NCBI GenBank assembly: GCA_015501055.1
Contig: JADNYV010000005.1
Location: forward strand, 434,001-498,000
Length of the DNA: 64,000 bases
Direction: 5' to 3'
Source of the DNA: Mucidula mucida
Taxonomy: Eukaryota > Basidiomycota > Agaricomycetes > Agaricales > Physalacriaceae
The position numbers and the translations under genes were made by a program. The notes below the pieces were generated by a model. That model did no database searches and had not been told where the DNA came from. It saw only the letters and a program-made list of their open reading frames with translations. This document shows, one piece after another, positions 34,105 to 46,169 of this stretch (position 1 is its first letter; every line of letters starts with the position of its first letter).

Positions 34105-36235
34105 ATGTTGCCCCCTGGTACAGTTGCTCCGCTCACTGGCCTGCCCGTCCTCGACGCCCGGTCTGTTCCGCGCGACACACATCCGTCCAATCGTCGGGCC
34201 CTCGTCCTACGTCTCTCGCGCCAGGCACTCGACGCACTCGAGAAACAATCATCCAAACCCAGCGTTACAGTCGACTTTGGCTCCAAACCTGTACAGTCAT
34301 TTGCTATCTGCTGTCCCTATCGCTGACGCTGCTGCAGGGGCTTTATATCAACGATGCCTTTTTCCCGGTCAACACACAAACCGAAAACATTTGCCACGAA
34401 TTATATGTCCGCGTCGGCAACAAGCCCGACCTTCCCCTCAAACCTTTCGCCACAATCTCCGGCAAGATCACCGTAGAGCCGACGCTTGACAAGGACCTCA
34501 CAACCCAGATCCAGCAATCTACTCTCGCAGCCCACAACGAGAAGCATGGCCGTGGCACAAAGTTCATCGACACCCCTCCCACTCTATCTGCCAGCAAGCC
34601 TCGCAAGAAGGCAGCCCCCATGTTCGTCAAACCACCTCTACCGCGCGCCTCCGAATCTACCTCTCGTCCGCAATCATCCGCATCTACTTCTGCTGCTCCT
34701 CCTCCGCCACCCCCGCCTGTCGATACAGCAACATTAGAGGCCGCCAAAATACGCCTTATGCGCTTCTTTTCACGCAACGAAGCTACCGTCGAAGACGCTC
34801 TCAAGGCTGTAGCTCCCGATGCCGATTCTTCATACAAACAACATCTCCGCCAAGCAATAACAGAGGTACGATCTCTTGTTTCAGTTTCCATCACAATCAC
34901 TCATCGACTTGCTCGTTAGCTCGCGGAGCCTGTCGCGACGGCGAAGAAAACTGGCCCGACTACATATCGACTTCGGAAGAAAACTTTCCTCCTCGTTCGT
35001 CCCTACGAATGGCCTAACATGTCAGAGAACGAGCGGCATGGCATGGCCCGTTCTGGTAGAATGGCGCTTAGCGAGCTCGGCTACAAACCGACGGATCCCC
35101 AATGGAGACACCTCGCATTCTCTTCATATGATCCGCCTCACGCCTCTTCCTCAGCTTCTGCAACGAAGCGTCCTTTGGTTGCAAAGGATGCCAAAGATAA
35201 AAAGGGCAAAGCTAAAGCCCCGGAAGCCAAGCCTGAGGCTAAACCCAAGACCAAGACAGCATCTTCGAAAGGAAGGGACGTCCAGCCGCCGATACCCTCG
35301 CCCGGCAAGAGCATAGCGAACACCTCGTCGGCCGTCAACAGGCGCGCACCAGGCTCTGGTTTCAAGCTCCTCAAGACGGAAGATGCGACCTCGTCTTCTG
35401 CTCGTGTTAAACCTGAGCGGCCAACACCAGATCTCCCCCCTAAACCTCGACAATCCGAACCAGCTCCCCTTCCACGGGTCAAAAAATTGAAGGAATCGGC
35501 TCGAGGTGGAGATTCAGACACCGAGCGTGAAAGGTCTAGGCGGCAGTCCCCAATTCTCGAGAAAGAGGCACACGGTGCAGTGAAGAGGAAAAAGTTGATC
35601 AAGGAAGAGAGCGATGATGATTATGATGAGCCGTTGTCGAAGCAGAAACGTCGTAAAACAGGCGACGCCACGTCGGTACCTACCGGTAGGAAGGAAGTGC
35701 CCGCAGCACGGTCGAAACCTGCTGTGAAGAAAGAAATGTCTCCGGCGCTGCCACCTCCACCGACCCCAAAGGCAAATCGACCGTCACCCCGCCATCCTCC
35801 AGGGCATCCTCTTCTCGTCCTGCCGACATTCGCGCTCGGCGACGTGATATCAGTCATTACACTTCGTCTGAAGACGAAGGTGAGATACCGCCGCCGCCAA
35901 AACGCCACCCACCCGCTACGCTGCCTGCACCACCCGTCACGATGCGACGGAATCCTGTTTCCGTACCACCAGACGTCGACGCCCAAAAGAAGCAGTATAA
36001 GAGAACCCATAACAAGTACCTTGGCACATACTCGAAGCTCATGCAACACAAAGCTCGCGTAAACGATATGCTGCAAGAGCTTGACGACACCAGGAGCGCT
36101 GTAACCGATGATGACGGGGGTATATATGAGGTGGAAGAACTGAGCGCAGTCCTACGGGAACATACGGCATATATGGACGAGTTGCAAGCATTGAACAAAG
36201 CCTTGAAAATCTCTTCCCCGTCGATGTTCAGTTGA
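34105..36235 (+). CDS. ell1: RNA polymerase II elongation factor ELL
   Basis: ELL, with EAF, reduces Pol II pausing. The N-terminal domain has LVLRLSRQALDALE, VTVDFGSKP, CHELYVRVGNKPDLPLKPF and GKITVEPTLD. The family's RLRKKTFLLVRPYEWPNMS follows the second intron. A long Lys/Ser/Pro-rich linker leads to a C-terminal occludin-like coiled coil (KKQYKRTHNKYLGTYSKLM to EHTAYMDELQALNKALK). Introns are 34291-34335 and 34867-34918. The frame breaks around CCCC 35764-35767. One more C joins PPPTPKGKSTVTPP to RARRRDISHYTSSEDEGE and the coiled coil. I took MLPPGTVAPL as start. In-frame Mets at 34057 and 34069 are alternatives. Confidence 0.82.
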
Positions 36236-36388
36236 ACTTGCTATCGCACAGGAACGGACTACTCAATACATATGTAGATCTGATATGCATGCTCTGTCAC
36301 CATTTGCTTCTTCGACCAGGTAATGGCATTACATTGAACAAATCAAGTACACTGGGGCATCTACATGATCAACAGAGGAAGATATAAG

Positions 36389-38469
36389 TCAGGCTATAAT
36401 AGGTTGAAGGTTGGCCAACGCATCCCTGGACTCTTTCAGCTTGGACTCGTCTAGATCCTTTCTGGCCTGCTTCCCCTTCAATAAGAAAACGGTAGCAGAC
36501 ACAATCATGAGGAACGTTCCGTTGAAGATTAAGGCTCGACGCATGTTTAAAGGGGGATCTGCTGAGTCGTCTGCGCGCAAGGCACCCTGAACTAATGAAC
36601 AGTCAGTACGACTGTAATGATAGAGCATGACCGATGATATACCTAGAATGAAAACAATAGCGAAAAGATTGGCGCCAAACCATAGAAGAGAGGATGACCC
36701 GTCAGCGTTGCGCGTCAGGTCACACACCAGCTCTAACGCGACTGGGAGCATCGTTATTGAAGTGACACCCAATATGGTCATGAGAGCAAACAGTCCGCCA
36801 GTATTATTCGGCTTGGCTGGTAGCATAAAAGTCAGCAAGGGTTACTACGAACGAACAAGGTACAAATGGCGTACCTGCCCAAATCATGGAAAGCCAGCCG
36901 ATTGCGATGATAGGTACAAAAATCTTGGCAGTAATCGCGAGGTGGCGGGTAAACACTCGGTCGAACAGAGGCGCCGTGACGATGGCTGCAACTATACCAG
37001 TGAGCAAGAGGCAGGCCTATGGAATGTCAGAAGGATAGAAATGGCAACGACTTTTACATACGCCCATCAATCCTGAAGTGTCAGTTGAGTAGCCAAGTGG
37101 CTCCTGATAACGATGAATACAAATACTCAACTCGAGGCGTAAGACTCACAAAGATCTGCGCAGTGAGGATCGAGAATGTATTGGTACTAGAGGAAATGAT
37201 CAACGCTTTACGCGCACGATGAAGATGAAACTTACGCTCCAACCAAAGCGGAGAAGATGACCAGAACAATGCAAAAATCGAAACGCTCCCGCAAGGTCAT
37301 GAAGTCATCCCCTTCGGATTTTTCAGTTCCTACAATTCGAGCGAACAGAGACCAGAGGGAAGGAGACGGTCGAGAGGCAGAATACGCTTGAATATGACCA
37401 TTTAAATGTTATCGCGCAAAGCAACAAGATAGGACTCACTTGGAGGTGTCGGTGGCGCGGTGCCAATAAGGAAAACTACCGGTGCTGCAGCTGTGCATAT
37501 GATGCCCAAAACGAGGATCTATAAAGTCTCATGTGAAACGAAGCCAATGGGAACGAGGATCTGTTTTACCGACTGCCGGGTGTCAACAATGAGGGGACTC
37601 AATAGTTGGCCAACTGCGCCTCCGATAGGATTGGCTTCGTCGATGTTGAGTAACTCGAAAAGGAGTACGACATAGCAGGCTCACCAATCGCTATAATCAT
37701 TGTCGCTGTAGTCCGTCCTTGTAAGCTGAACCAAGTTTCTGAATACTTGGGACCAAGTACTTGAAAGATGGGCTGGGCGATAGCGGCAAAGAACTGAATA
37801 GCGAAGTTTTTAGATCGGTATCGAGTAAGAGAATTGAATGCTCATGTACCTGGCCAAACATTAGGAGAGCATAGGCTCCCCTTGTTGGGAGGGATCTAGT
37901 TGTCCCAGCGTAACGCACCCAAGCAGAAATGATAAGGCAGACGGCTCCTACGTCGCACTAGAAGCCGTTTGAGTTAAACCGAATACTGTAGAGAAGATAC
38001 TAACGCAGCGTCGGATACCGTAACGAGAAATAAACGGAGGAATCAGAAGGGCGGTCGGTAGGTATATGCAGGAAACCATATTGCCAAGCCAATTGACTTC
38101 ATCCAGAGTGATGTGGAACTCGGCTGACACTGCAGGGCGCGACGTGAGCCTAAGGTCATACGCCTAGTTCAGTCGACGAAGATATCTAACCATTATTGGA
38201 GATCGGTCCAAACCACGGCCAGCTGAGGGCTCCCACGATGTTCAGAATGACCTTGAAGGATAATAGAACACAGGCGGCGAGGAGGACGAGGAGTGAAATA
38301 CCATGCCGATAATGCCAGCGTATCGTCTCTTGTATAGTCTGTACTCCATTAGGCGAGCTTGGGTCTGGTCGTGGCTAGTGGGCTCTGTCAATGTAGAGTC
38401 CACAACATCGATATTGAGCGGTTGCTTGGTCTCGGAAGCATTCGAGACAGAGTCAGTGAGTTGTTCCAT
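36389..38469 (-). CDS. MFS transporter of the FLVCR/DIRC2-like type
   Basis: The cytosolic N-terminus ends EYRLYKRRYAGIIGM. Many exons then encode about 12 helices: VILNIVGALSWPWFGPISNN, VNWLGNMVSCIYLPTAL, SRYGIRRC, AYALLMFGQ, FFAAIAQPIFQVLGPKYSE, ANPIGGAVGQLLSP, ILVLGIICTAAAPVVFLI, the central loop with ARIVGTEKSEGDDF, STDTSGLMGACLLLTGIVAA, PLFDRVFTRHL and ILGVTSITMLPVALELVCDL. These blocks match fungal FLVCR-like carriers, whose animal relatives move heme or choline. The substrate here is unknown. About nine introns keep the frame throughout. It diverges from the zinc-finger gene across 148 bp. Confidence 0.82.
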
Positions 38470-38617
38470 GGGGAGGAGGCAGGAAGGAGAGTGACCTAAT
38501 ATCCTCACATGGACGTGTGATAGGTGCCATTAAGGACAACATGTAGAAGTGTGGGATCAGTGATGAATGATCGGACCTGGGGTGAGCGTTATCTAATCGC
38601 GCCTGCCTCCAACCGTC

Positions 38618-39646
38618 ATGAGTGAATACTGGGTATCCAAGAAAAAGTACTTTTGCAAGTACTGCGATATCTACATCGCTGACGATGCGCCTTCACGACA
38701 GCAACATGAGAATGGCCTGCGCCACAAGGGAAATAGGGATCGTTTCATTCGCGGTCTCTACAAGGAAGGCGAGCGCCGCAAGAAGGACCAAGAGGAGGAG
38801 AAACGAGAGATGGCCAGAGTAGAGCTCGTATGTGGCCGATTTTCCTTACTTGTACAGCCTCTTACTATACATCAGGCAGCCCAAGCGGCTTTCGCACAAG
38901 ATGTCGGCTCCGGCAGAGCACGCCCGTCTATGAGCAACACTGCATCATCATCGTCTTCAGAGTCCAGTAAACCGAGGCCCCAATCTTCCAACCCCTTTGC
39001 CAATTACTCTACGGCTGCATCCCTAGGCTTCTCTGATCCTGACGCAGAGAGGATAGCCGCTCTTGCTCAGCAGAAACGGTCAGAAGGCGTTATATCTAGC
39101 GCCTGGGAAGTCGTAGAGACGCCACCTGCAACTGTAGAGGAGCCTGCCGCAGATACGGCTCTGGGAAAGCGTCCAGCAGACGAGCAGGAGGACGCAGCGC
39201 GCGAATTCAAAATCCGCAAGCGTACGCTCGACGCTGGCTTGGGAAAGATCTACGACCCCGGAATGATCATACTAAATCCTCGTAAAAAGGAGGAACCACT
39301 TGACGCACCCTTGTCATCTACATCGAACGACGCTTCCGCTGAGGTACTGAAATGGACTCCAAGCAAGTGGAAGCGACCTGGCGAGAAAGAGTCTGACGTG
39401 GACCTCAATCCTAACAAATGGAAGAGAGCGGGTACAGATGTCAAGAGAGAGCCGTCAGAGGATGTCGAAGAACACCCGGTAGACAAAGACGAAGTGAAGA
39501 CGGAATTGCCCGAGGAGCAGACTGTCGACGTAAAAACCGAAGAGGCTTCTTCCGTTCCTCCTCCGGAGACTGCTCCGCACAGCTCCAGTATGTTTAGAAA
39601 GCGGAAGCCTGTCAATGGTGGGACAAGAGGGAAAATATCAATCTGA
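38618..39646 (+). CDS. U1-type (matrin) zinc-finger protein, WBP4/FBP21-like splicing factor
   Basis: The first residues form a U1-like C2H2 finger: YFCKYCDIYIADD, then a helix with HENGLRHKGNRDRFIRG. This is followed by a charged coiled segment (KKDQEEEKREMARVEL). One in-frame intron near 38828-38876 is removed. The middle is Ser-rich. The C-terminus has REFKIRKRTLDAG and repeated WTPSKWKRPG / NPNKWKRAG motifs, then an acidic tail ending FRKRKPVNGG. WW-domain-binding protein 4 (FBP21) has the same finger at the same N-terminal place and joins the activated spliceosome. I see no WW domain, so the assignment rests on the finger and the general layout. Confidence 0.75.
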   Translation: MSEYWVSKKKYFCKYCDIYIADDAPSRQQHENGLRHKGNRDRFIRGLYKEGERRKKDQEEEKREMARVELVCGRFSLLVQPLTIHQAAQAAFAQDVGSGRARPSMSNTASSSSSESSKPRPQSSNPFANYSTAASLGFSDPDAERIAALAQQKRSEGVISSAWEVVETPPATVEEPAADTALGKRPADEQEDAAREFKIRKRTLDAGLGKIYDPGMIILNPRKKEEPLDAPLSSTSNDASAEVLKWTPSKWKRPGEKESDVDLNPNKWKRAGTDVKREPSEDVEEHPVDKDEVKTELPEEQTVDVKTEEASSVPPPETAPHSSSMFRKRKPVNGGTRGKISI

Positions 39647-40365
39647 TTCTTACTTTACATTGTACGTGCCGTACCCAATCAACATCATACAGAATATCAA
39701 CTAATTATGTACTGGGCACTACTCTAAAATGGGTACTAAAGGTTTCTTGGTTGCTAGTCACACGCTACCCTTAAGCGAAGATCGTGATGTTAGATTGTTG
39801 TCTCCAGCGCTCGGGTTATAAACGTGTGCGCTCGGCACCCTTTCATCTTTGTCCGTGTATTCTCTAACAGTATTAACGACATCTTGCTTTGCATCCAGAA
39901 CCCACTATGATCCTTCTGCAAAAACCATTCTTCGTCCGGCGTACGTTCACGCTTACGGACTGGTCCTGCTAGAGTGCATCTGTCTTCTAAGAGTTCTGTT
40001 CATCGATTCTGCCTGAAATGGGAACAAAAAGCTCTGATTCAGTGCTGTGTTCTTGAGCTCGTGCATTCATATAGGCGGTGGTTACAAGGTCTTAGACTGG
40101 CACCTGAATACTAGTTAAATTGAAATCAATTCAACTTCCTACGCTAGGAAGCGCCTCCAAATCACTCGAATCTGGTGTGTTGGCCATCTGTTGCCTATTG
40201 TGGCTCGAATCCCAAAATGGGAACTGTTAAACGATTATATGGATGGAATTCGATAGCATCAAAGAATAACAATCAAGGCCTTATAGCCAAGCAGCCTACA
40301 TTTACAAAAAAGATCGCACAGCAACTAAGATGGGTCGAATAAATAGCAATAACGTGAAATATCAT
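39647..40365. other. convergent intergenic region, no gene recognised
   Basis: About 720 bp between two facing 3' ends. All three frames on both strands are frequently closed. I found no tRNA-like B box, repeat or conserved motif. It presumably holds the two 3' untranslated regions. Confidence 0.5.
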
Positions 40366-42285
40366 CTATGTCGTGAGTTCGTCTAGCGTCATGTCGTCCC
40401 GAGTGATATCTGGGATCATATCTAGTATGGAGGTGGGCTTCTCCAGCTCTGTTTGCCGCGCGGAGACAGAATGCTGGTTCAAATTGGATAGTGGGACTCG
40501 GTTCACCCTCGTAATGACAGTTCGAGGTTTGTCGTGCACGGCAACCGACTTGTACATGTCGACTTCGTTGACGAGCTCTTCACGTTGGGAGAGGAGGGCA
40601 TCACGTTCTCGAGTCATTGTAAGGAGTTTCTAGCGAGAATGAGCAATCGTTGAGGAAGGAGCGTTGGCTGCTAACCTGTCTTGATTCAGCTAGTTCGTTC
40701 CGTATTCTCTCGAGATACATGATCCTTTGCGCGGGATTGCGATGACCAAGGATTTCCGCGTTGAACTTGCTGAGCTGTTGTGCAACGTCCTCCGCTAAAG
40801 CGTTCTTGGCCAGAAGCTCTCCTACTTCATCGGAGAGTTGCTGATATGACTCTTGGAGTTGTTCGGCACTCGCAAGTTCGCTTGTTAGCCTACGAAATGT
40901 AAGACGGTTGACATGAATGTGGATGAACTACACACGAATCAATCTGAGCCCGCAAGCCCTCTTCAGCCATCAGATGTTTCTGAACCGTGATCTTTAGCTC
41001 CTGCGTGACCTGATTTTCTTTCTTCAATGTCGAGACTTCATCAGTCAGCTTGAGCTGCGACCTTCGAACCTCATTCAGTTCTTCCGTTAATTGGGTACCG
41101 AGTTTGCGCGCGTCGACGAGCTCGCTATCGGCGAAGATATAAGACAAAATCAAATCATCGCAAAGAAGGCGATAGAGCTCGGAAGATGCGCGGTCCAACG
41201 AAGAGTTCACACGTTGTGCGTCCAGGGCCGACTCTAGCAGATGTTGGCCAACTTGGGAGAGGCTTTCCTCTAAGTCATGGTCCTCGGATGAGAGCGGCGA
41301 AGGACGGGGTATCGTGGACCAGAAACTGTGGATTTCCTGATAGGCGTCTCGAACCTGGTCTTTCAGCAATAAACCGTCTTCTTTCATCTGCCGGAGCAAG
41401 TAAGCCAGCTCCACCACCTGGCCCTCTACATTGGCGAGCTTCCGTTCAAGACGGAAAGAGTGCCACTGAGCAGCGGCATGCGCATATTGCAAGTCGCAGT
41501 ACGCCTCCTTCGAGACCGTAGAACTCGCAAGAACGCCGTACGCCTTGGCCATGTGAGCCATCGTGTCGCGACACAACTCTAGGTCACTTTTACAGGAATC
41601 CCTCTCCGCAACACAGGTCTCCAAAGAGTGTTGCGCGCGCGCCAACTCGCGCTGTGTATCCAACAGTGAAGCTTCTGTCATGCGAGCCGCGGTTTCAACC
41701 GCCCCGACCTCGTCTTTGGTCTGAGCTCGCAATTCCATACAGCAAGTCTCTGCCATCTCCCTCCGTTTCTTCTCCGTTGCTAGAGCTTTCTCCAAGTCAG
41801 CAATCTTCTTGTCCCTCCCCCGCACCTCCTCCTTGCGTCTAAGATCTGCAGTTTGAAGGCCCTTTTTCAAGTCCCCCATGTCGGCCTGTTTTGACGCCAG
41901 CTGCGCACGTTCATGTTCAGTAGTTCGTAGTTTGACGCGTAGTTCTTTGACCTCGGACTTGTCAGAAGCACTTGACTTCGCAAGTTCTGCAATCCGGGCG
42001 TCCAACACATCCTCGTGTTTCTTCTGCTTGTCCAGGCGCGTTGTCAAATCGGCGTTGAGCTTGTTAGTGCTGACGAGCTCAAGCTTGAGCCGATCGACCT
42101 CGCCACGATGCTAAATTAACGATAAGTATCCGTGGAGACGAGCAAGAAGGTTGCTCAACTAATCGTTTATCCTCCTTGTGTATCTTTTCTAGGTCTTCGA
42201 CCTTTTTCTGCAGAACAATGTATCTTTCGACAGAGTTTGGTACATTTCGTGAAGCAGCGGCAGCCTGTTGAGTCGTGGATTTCAT
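40366..42285 (-). CDS. long coiled-coil protein, HMMR-C-like tail
   Basis: After MKSTTQQAAAASRNVPN almost the whole protein is predicted coiled coil (for example VERYIVLQKKVEDLEKIHKE, KSEVKELRVKLRTTEHERAQ, LATEKKRREMAETC). Near the C-terminus, KFNAEILGHRNPAQRIMYLE resembles the conserved LLGHxNxKQKI segment of the hyaluronan-mediated motility receptor C-terminal domain, a microtubule or spindle-associated region. The protein ends with a Thr/Asp/Met-rich tail (MIPDITRDDMTLDELTT). Introns near 42120-42165, 40889-40935 and 40632-40676 join in frame. The function is otherwise unknown, and a cytoskeletal scaffold is only an inference. Confidence 0.68.
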
Positions 42286-42885
42286 TGAGTGATTTGGTAT
42301 AGGCACTGACAAGAGATTTCAAGATTATTCGTGTGCATATAAGACGCACATACTGTCAAATCTGTCCAGTCCGAATCGAACAACCTTTGTACAAGAGTGC
42401 CCCTCGTTTGTGCACGTCAAGTTGAGAGTCTGATACTAGATTTGAGCCAAGAGGTGAAGAAGGACGGATCAAAGTGACCTGTAGGTATACTGTGCGTGTT
42501 TGAACCAGGAGTATCAGAAACTGGACATGAATGAGTGACACGCGGTAAAAAGCCCACAGCAAACGTACTTTGTGCGTTTCAAATCGTGGTCCGCGCGGGA
42601 ATATAAGCGTAGGGTGAAGCAGGCGCGATGCAACCCTTACAATGGTGTGGTTAAGAGTCAACACGTTCAACGCGTTCATCACGTGTATTTACAGTCACGC
42701 GTTCAGTGGATAGATTGGTGTACAAAACAAGGATGAATATTCCGGTACAGAGTGGTACAGACGTTGTAAGTAATCTGAATTTTTTTTTCGCTGGATAGTC
42801 CAGTATACGGAGAAATGGAAGAAAACGAAGGGCAAAGAAACAAGGAGATAACGATATTGAAAAAACGAAACTTTTAGCATCATCT
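42286..42885. other. intergenic region between two minus-strand genes
   Basis: 600 bp between the 3' end of the bZIP gene and the start of the coiled-coil gene. The ORFs here have no family motif. A run of nine T lies near 42780. Confidence 0.45.
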
Positions 42886-44240
42886 TCATGTGGGCAACGA
42901 CAGCCCATTCGCCTGCAAGACACCTTCAGAGACTTCTGCGCGCGCTTTCCAGTGTGCGAGCTGCGCTTGCAGGTCCTCGATCTGCGACTCTAATCCCTGC
43001 TGATACTCCAACTTGCGCTTCCTGCTCTTACGAGCTGCAAGCGTGTTCTGCCTGCGCTTGAATCGATCTGCTCTGCCTCTGTGGCATTGGGTGGCAGAAT
43101 CTCCTCCAACTCGTCGTCTTCGCCGAACGCTTGAGAGCGCGATCGCTTCTTCTTCAAGAACGTCGCTGGAACCTCCTTGCGCGATGTCGCTGAAGGTGTG
43201 ATATATCGACGCGACTGGATTGGCGCGTCCATTGGCACCATGCTCTCAGGAGTGATGTTCTTGCGCGTGCCGGTGGCAGCGGAAGCCTTGCGAGGCTTAC
43301 CAGTACCTCGAGCCGTGCGAGTAGGAGGCACAAATACAGAGTCATCGGGACGAGCAGGCGTAGCTGTAAGGGACGACGGGTTGATGGAGAGGGACTTTTC
43401 AACAGGTGGAAGCTTGATTTCCTGCTCAATAGCCGGCATGATATCTTGGCCACCGAAAAGGTCCATCCTGGAAAACTCCTCCCCGCCAGCAATGAGAGGC
43501 TCGCCAACGTCATGGAACAAAGGCGTTGTTAAGAAACTGTCCAGGGGGGTATCAAGCGGGGAGGAGTCGGAAAAGTCACCTCCAAAGTTGTCGAATAGGG
43601 GAGATGTCAGAAAATCATTCTGTGGGGACGTGAGAAAGTCGTCCCCAAAGTCGCTGAACATCGGGGACGTTGAGTCCGCCGAGAAGATGGGTGAAGGCGC
43701 TGTCGCGCTGTGGGTCGGCATGTCGACGGATGGATTAGACGATGTCTTTTGAGATAACATATTTAAATAATTGAAGCGAATTAGATCGAAGTCTGGCAAG
43801 GTAGGTTTCGGAAGAGGCGGTGCAAGGTTTCTGCGGGGTGCGGTACTTGGTGGTTTGGGCAGGACGGTGGGTATGCCATGTTGGGAGGCGAGGCCGTTCA
43901 AAAGATAATTTACCGGGACATGGTGGGAGGGAGAGCTTGAAAGAGGACTTTCAAGGGGTGGTGAAGGGAAGCCATGGTTGGAGGACGAAGGTGGACACGG
44001 ATTTACAACTGGGCGCACATATTGGCTCGAGTTGGATGAGGTGTAGTAGGTGTATGTGTTATAAGGCAGCTCAAGCGGCGACCTAGGGCTGTTGAACATC
44101 ATCAGTGTGCTGTTCTGAGGAATGTTGGTAGGCATCGGCTGGTGTGGTGGGAAAGACATTGCGTCTTCATTATGGATGGGCTCGATAGCATATACTGCGC
44201 GGATTGCAGACGTATCATAGGCCGAAGCTTCGGGCATCAT
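42886..44240 (-). CDS. GCN4/CPC1-like bZIP transcription factor
   Basis: A single-exon gene with a ~350-residue Pro/Ser/Asp-rich activation region, including repeated FLTSP/PLFD motifs (DDFLTSPQNDFLTSPLFDNFG) flanked by acidic stretches. The C-terminal bZIP has basic region RRQNTLAARKSRKRK (the N-x7-R core is intact) and a heptad region LEYQQGLESQIEDLQAQL. This arrangement fits the amino-acid-control factors Gcn4/CPC1. The frame breaks near 43068, immediately before the basic region, and one added G gives EAEQDRFKRRQNTLAAR. Without it the DNA-binding domain would not be made. Two short upstream ORFs (44533-44556 and 44479-44523) exist in the 5' flank. Confidence 0.82.
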
Positions 44241-44562
44241 GACCGCAGGAAAAAGCGGGAAAAAGGTGTAAAAATTTTACTGCAAAGCAGATAATGTGCC
44301 ACCACACGATAGAGGCCGATAGAGATGATAGAACTGTCCAGAATACGACTTACAATGCGGATGAGACAACTGGATGTGGTTCAGTCGTAGTTCGTCGTGG
44401 TGGTAAGAAGGGAAGGATGGGAAATTCTCACGCCCCCTTGCCAGCAATTTTCCCGACTAGTTACTCGGGGCCCGATGCTTACTCAAAGCACGAGGTGCAC
44501 GGCTGCCGTCGTCGGGTCGGCATTAGCCGCAGTCACGTCCTTCCACGCCTCCTCATCGTCAA
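44241..44562. promoter_or_regulatory. bidirectional promoter of bZIP and Kish genes with two short bZIP-side uORFs
   Basis: The two genes are divergent, with 322 bp between start codons. On the minus strand two small ORFs (ATG at 44556, 7 codons plus stop; ATG at 44523, 14 codons plus stop) precede the bZIP ATG. Gcn4-type factors are often controlled by such uORFs. Whether the bZIP transcript reaches this far, so close to the Kish ATG, is not shown by the sequence. Confidence 0.4.
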
Positions 44563-44933
44563 ATGGTTCGTCTTGCTTGTTGCGCTGCTGTGCGCCCGCT
44601 AATGTGCTCTTGGACAGTCTGCGCTATTCAACTTTCAATCCTTACTTCTTGTAATCCTTCTCCTGATCTGCACATGCACCTACGTCCGCGCTCTTGCACC
44701 TAGACTTGTCGACAGAAACAAGGAAGGGTAAGGACTGCCCCAACTCGAATCGCTGCTACATTTAACGCGTTGTCAGATTTATGGGTATATTCTTCATGTC
44801 TGCGAGGATCGGTACGGACATGCTCGTTCCTGTTATCTACCTCACAGGCACTGACTTTCCTCCAGGCGAACGCCTATCACCATACGTCTCTTTGGCTTGT
44901 ATAGCAATGGCAGTAACTCTCTTGCTGCAATAA
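44563..44933 (+). CDS. ksh1: Kish (TMEM167/Ksh1) secretory-pathway membrane protein
   Basis: A 71-residue protein in four exons (44563-44565, 44618-44727, 44777-44811, 44866-44933). It reads [58 protein letters not shown] and ends [13 protein letters not shown], matching Kish over its whole usual length with two transmembrane helices. Kish is a Golgi/ER protein needed for constitutive secretion. The first coding exon is the ATG alone, followed directly by a GTTCGT donor. The gene is easily missed because no exon exceeds 110 nt. It converges on RPA43 with 78 bp between the stops. Confidence 0.93.
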
Positions 44934-45011
44934 CGCCTAGGATTGTGTTGTTTCGCAGGCGGTCGCACATTTCCATCTTCATATTACCGGCAACGTAACA
45001 ACAGACAATAA

Positions 45012-46169
45012 TCATGATACATGCCTCCGTTTCGTTTTCTTTTTGCTCTGGGAGTCATCGCCTGCGGCTTTTCGCTTCTGCTTTTTCTTTTCCTTCACTG
45101 CGGTCACCTTGTCCTTCTTCAATTCTACATCCGCACTCTTGCCAAGAACAGCGAAAGGATCATCCTCATCGTCGCTATCCTCAAGACCGTCAAGTTCTGG
45201 TAGCTGAACAACTTCTTCCTCCGCCTCATCGTTATCCTCACCCTCTGGTTGCGGAGCTTCTGATCCTGTGGAATGCGCAGGTGAGAATGGATCCGGTTGT
45301 AAAGAGCCAACGATAGAGAGCATTTCATTGGCTACGGTCAATCTGCACAATATCAGACAGAATGATGGTTTGACTTTCGAAGTACTTGCCCGATGACCGT
45401 AAACTGTAGATACCGAGCGGTATCCTTGCCCATTGGTTCGCGCGTTGTTTTGTGCACCCATCGCCCCCCGTTGTGCTCTGCTTCTTGGTCTCCTTGAACG
45501 TTTTCCGGTGAATCCTCGTCTTGAGCTACGTCTAGGCCAAACTCCGGGTCGTTGTCGGCAGGACCATATTCAAACTCCCAATCTGAGGGTATATGATGTC
45601 GGGGTATAGAGACGTTGAACGTCCGCTGAACAAGGATCGAGATATGGTCGGGAGAACAAACACTGATACGCCCCTCTGCACAGAAAAATCAGCAAAGAGT
45701 AATATACATATCAAGCATTACATACCCAGTGTCATACCTATGGAAGGACTCCATACTGTCGCGTCGAATGAAACCCGGCACACCAAGAAAGGACAGTCAG
45801 CCTTTATAGAAGCCTTGTCGTCCAAAAACGATAGATTGGAATGGGCGAGAACCACTCCTTGTAATGCTGGAATGTATCTACGAGAAAAATCTGTTGACTG
45901 AGTTTCCGCATCGTAGTTGATGAAAACTAGGCACCTCATAATCATAGAGTCGAGCATTTCGTTCACGCCGGCCGCGGATTGCTAGCAAATACGGGTGCTA
46001 TCGAAAGTAGTAGGGTAGCTTGGACAACTTGGAATTCGGTGTCTCGGCTTTTTCCTCTTCCTCCTTTGTCCTTCGGCTTTCCCGAATCATATTTAGCTTT
46101 TTTGGTAGGCCGTTTTTCAGCTACAGGCGACGATGTTTTGCGTTTTTTGGAAGAAGAGGTGGAGGACAT
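45012..46169 (-). CDS. rpa43: RNA polymerase I subunit RPA43
   Basis: The Pol I stalk subunit. A Lys/Ser-rich N-terminus precedes TEFQVVQATLLLSIAPVFAS, then RYIPALQGVVLAHSNLSFL, CSPDHISILVQRTFNVSIP, RHHIPSDWEFEYGP and GRWVHKTTREP with QFTVIGLTVANEMLSIVG, the tip and OB domains of the family. The tail is acidic, then Lys-rich (KEKKKQKRKAAGDD). Introns lie near 45933-45877, 45732-45680 and 45389-45340. The last uses a GCAAGT donor. The frame breaks at 45972-45973, where one added G gives NPRAGVNEMLDSMIMR. It diverges from PAM16 across 91 bp. Confidence 0.87.

Noticed and set aside
34343..34900. 185-codon minus-strand ORF
   Set aside because: Antisense to the N-terminal exons of ELL, no motif.
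39647..40365. Possible tRNA or small RNA gene in the convergent gap
   Set aside because: I looked for A-box and B-box patterns and foldable arms on both strands by eye and saw none.
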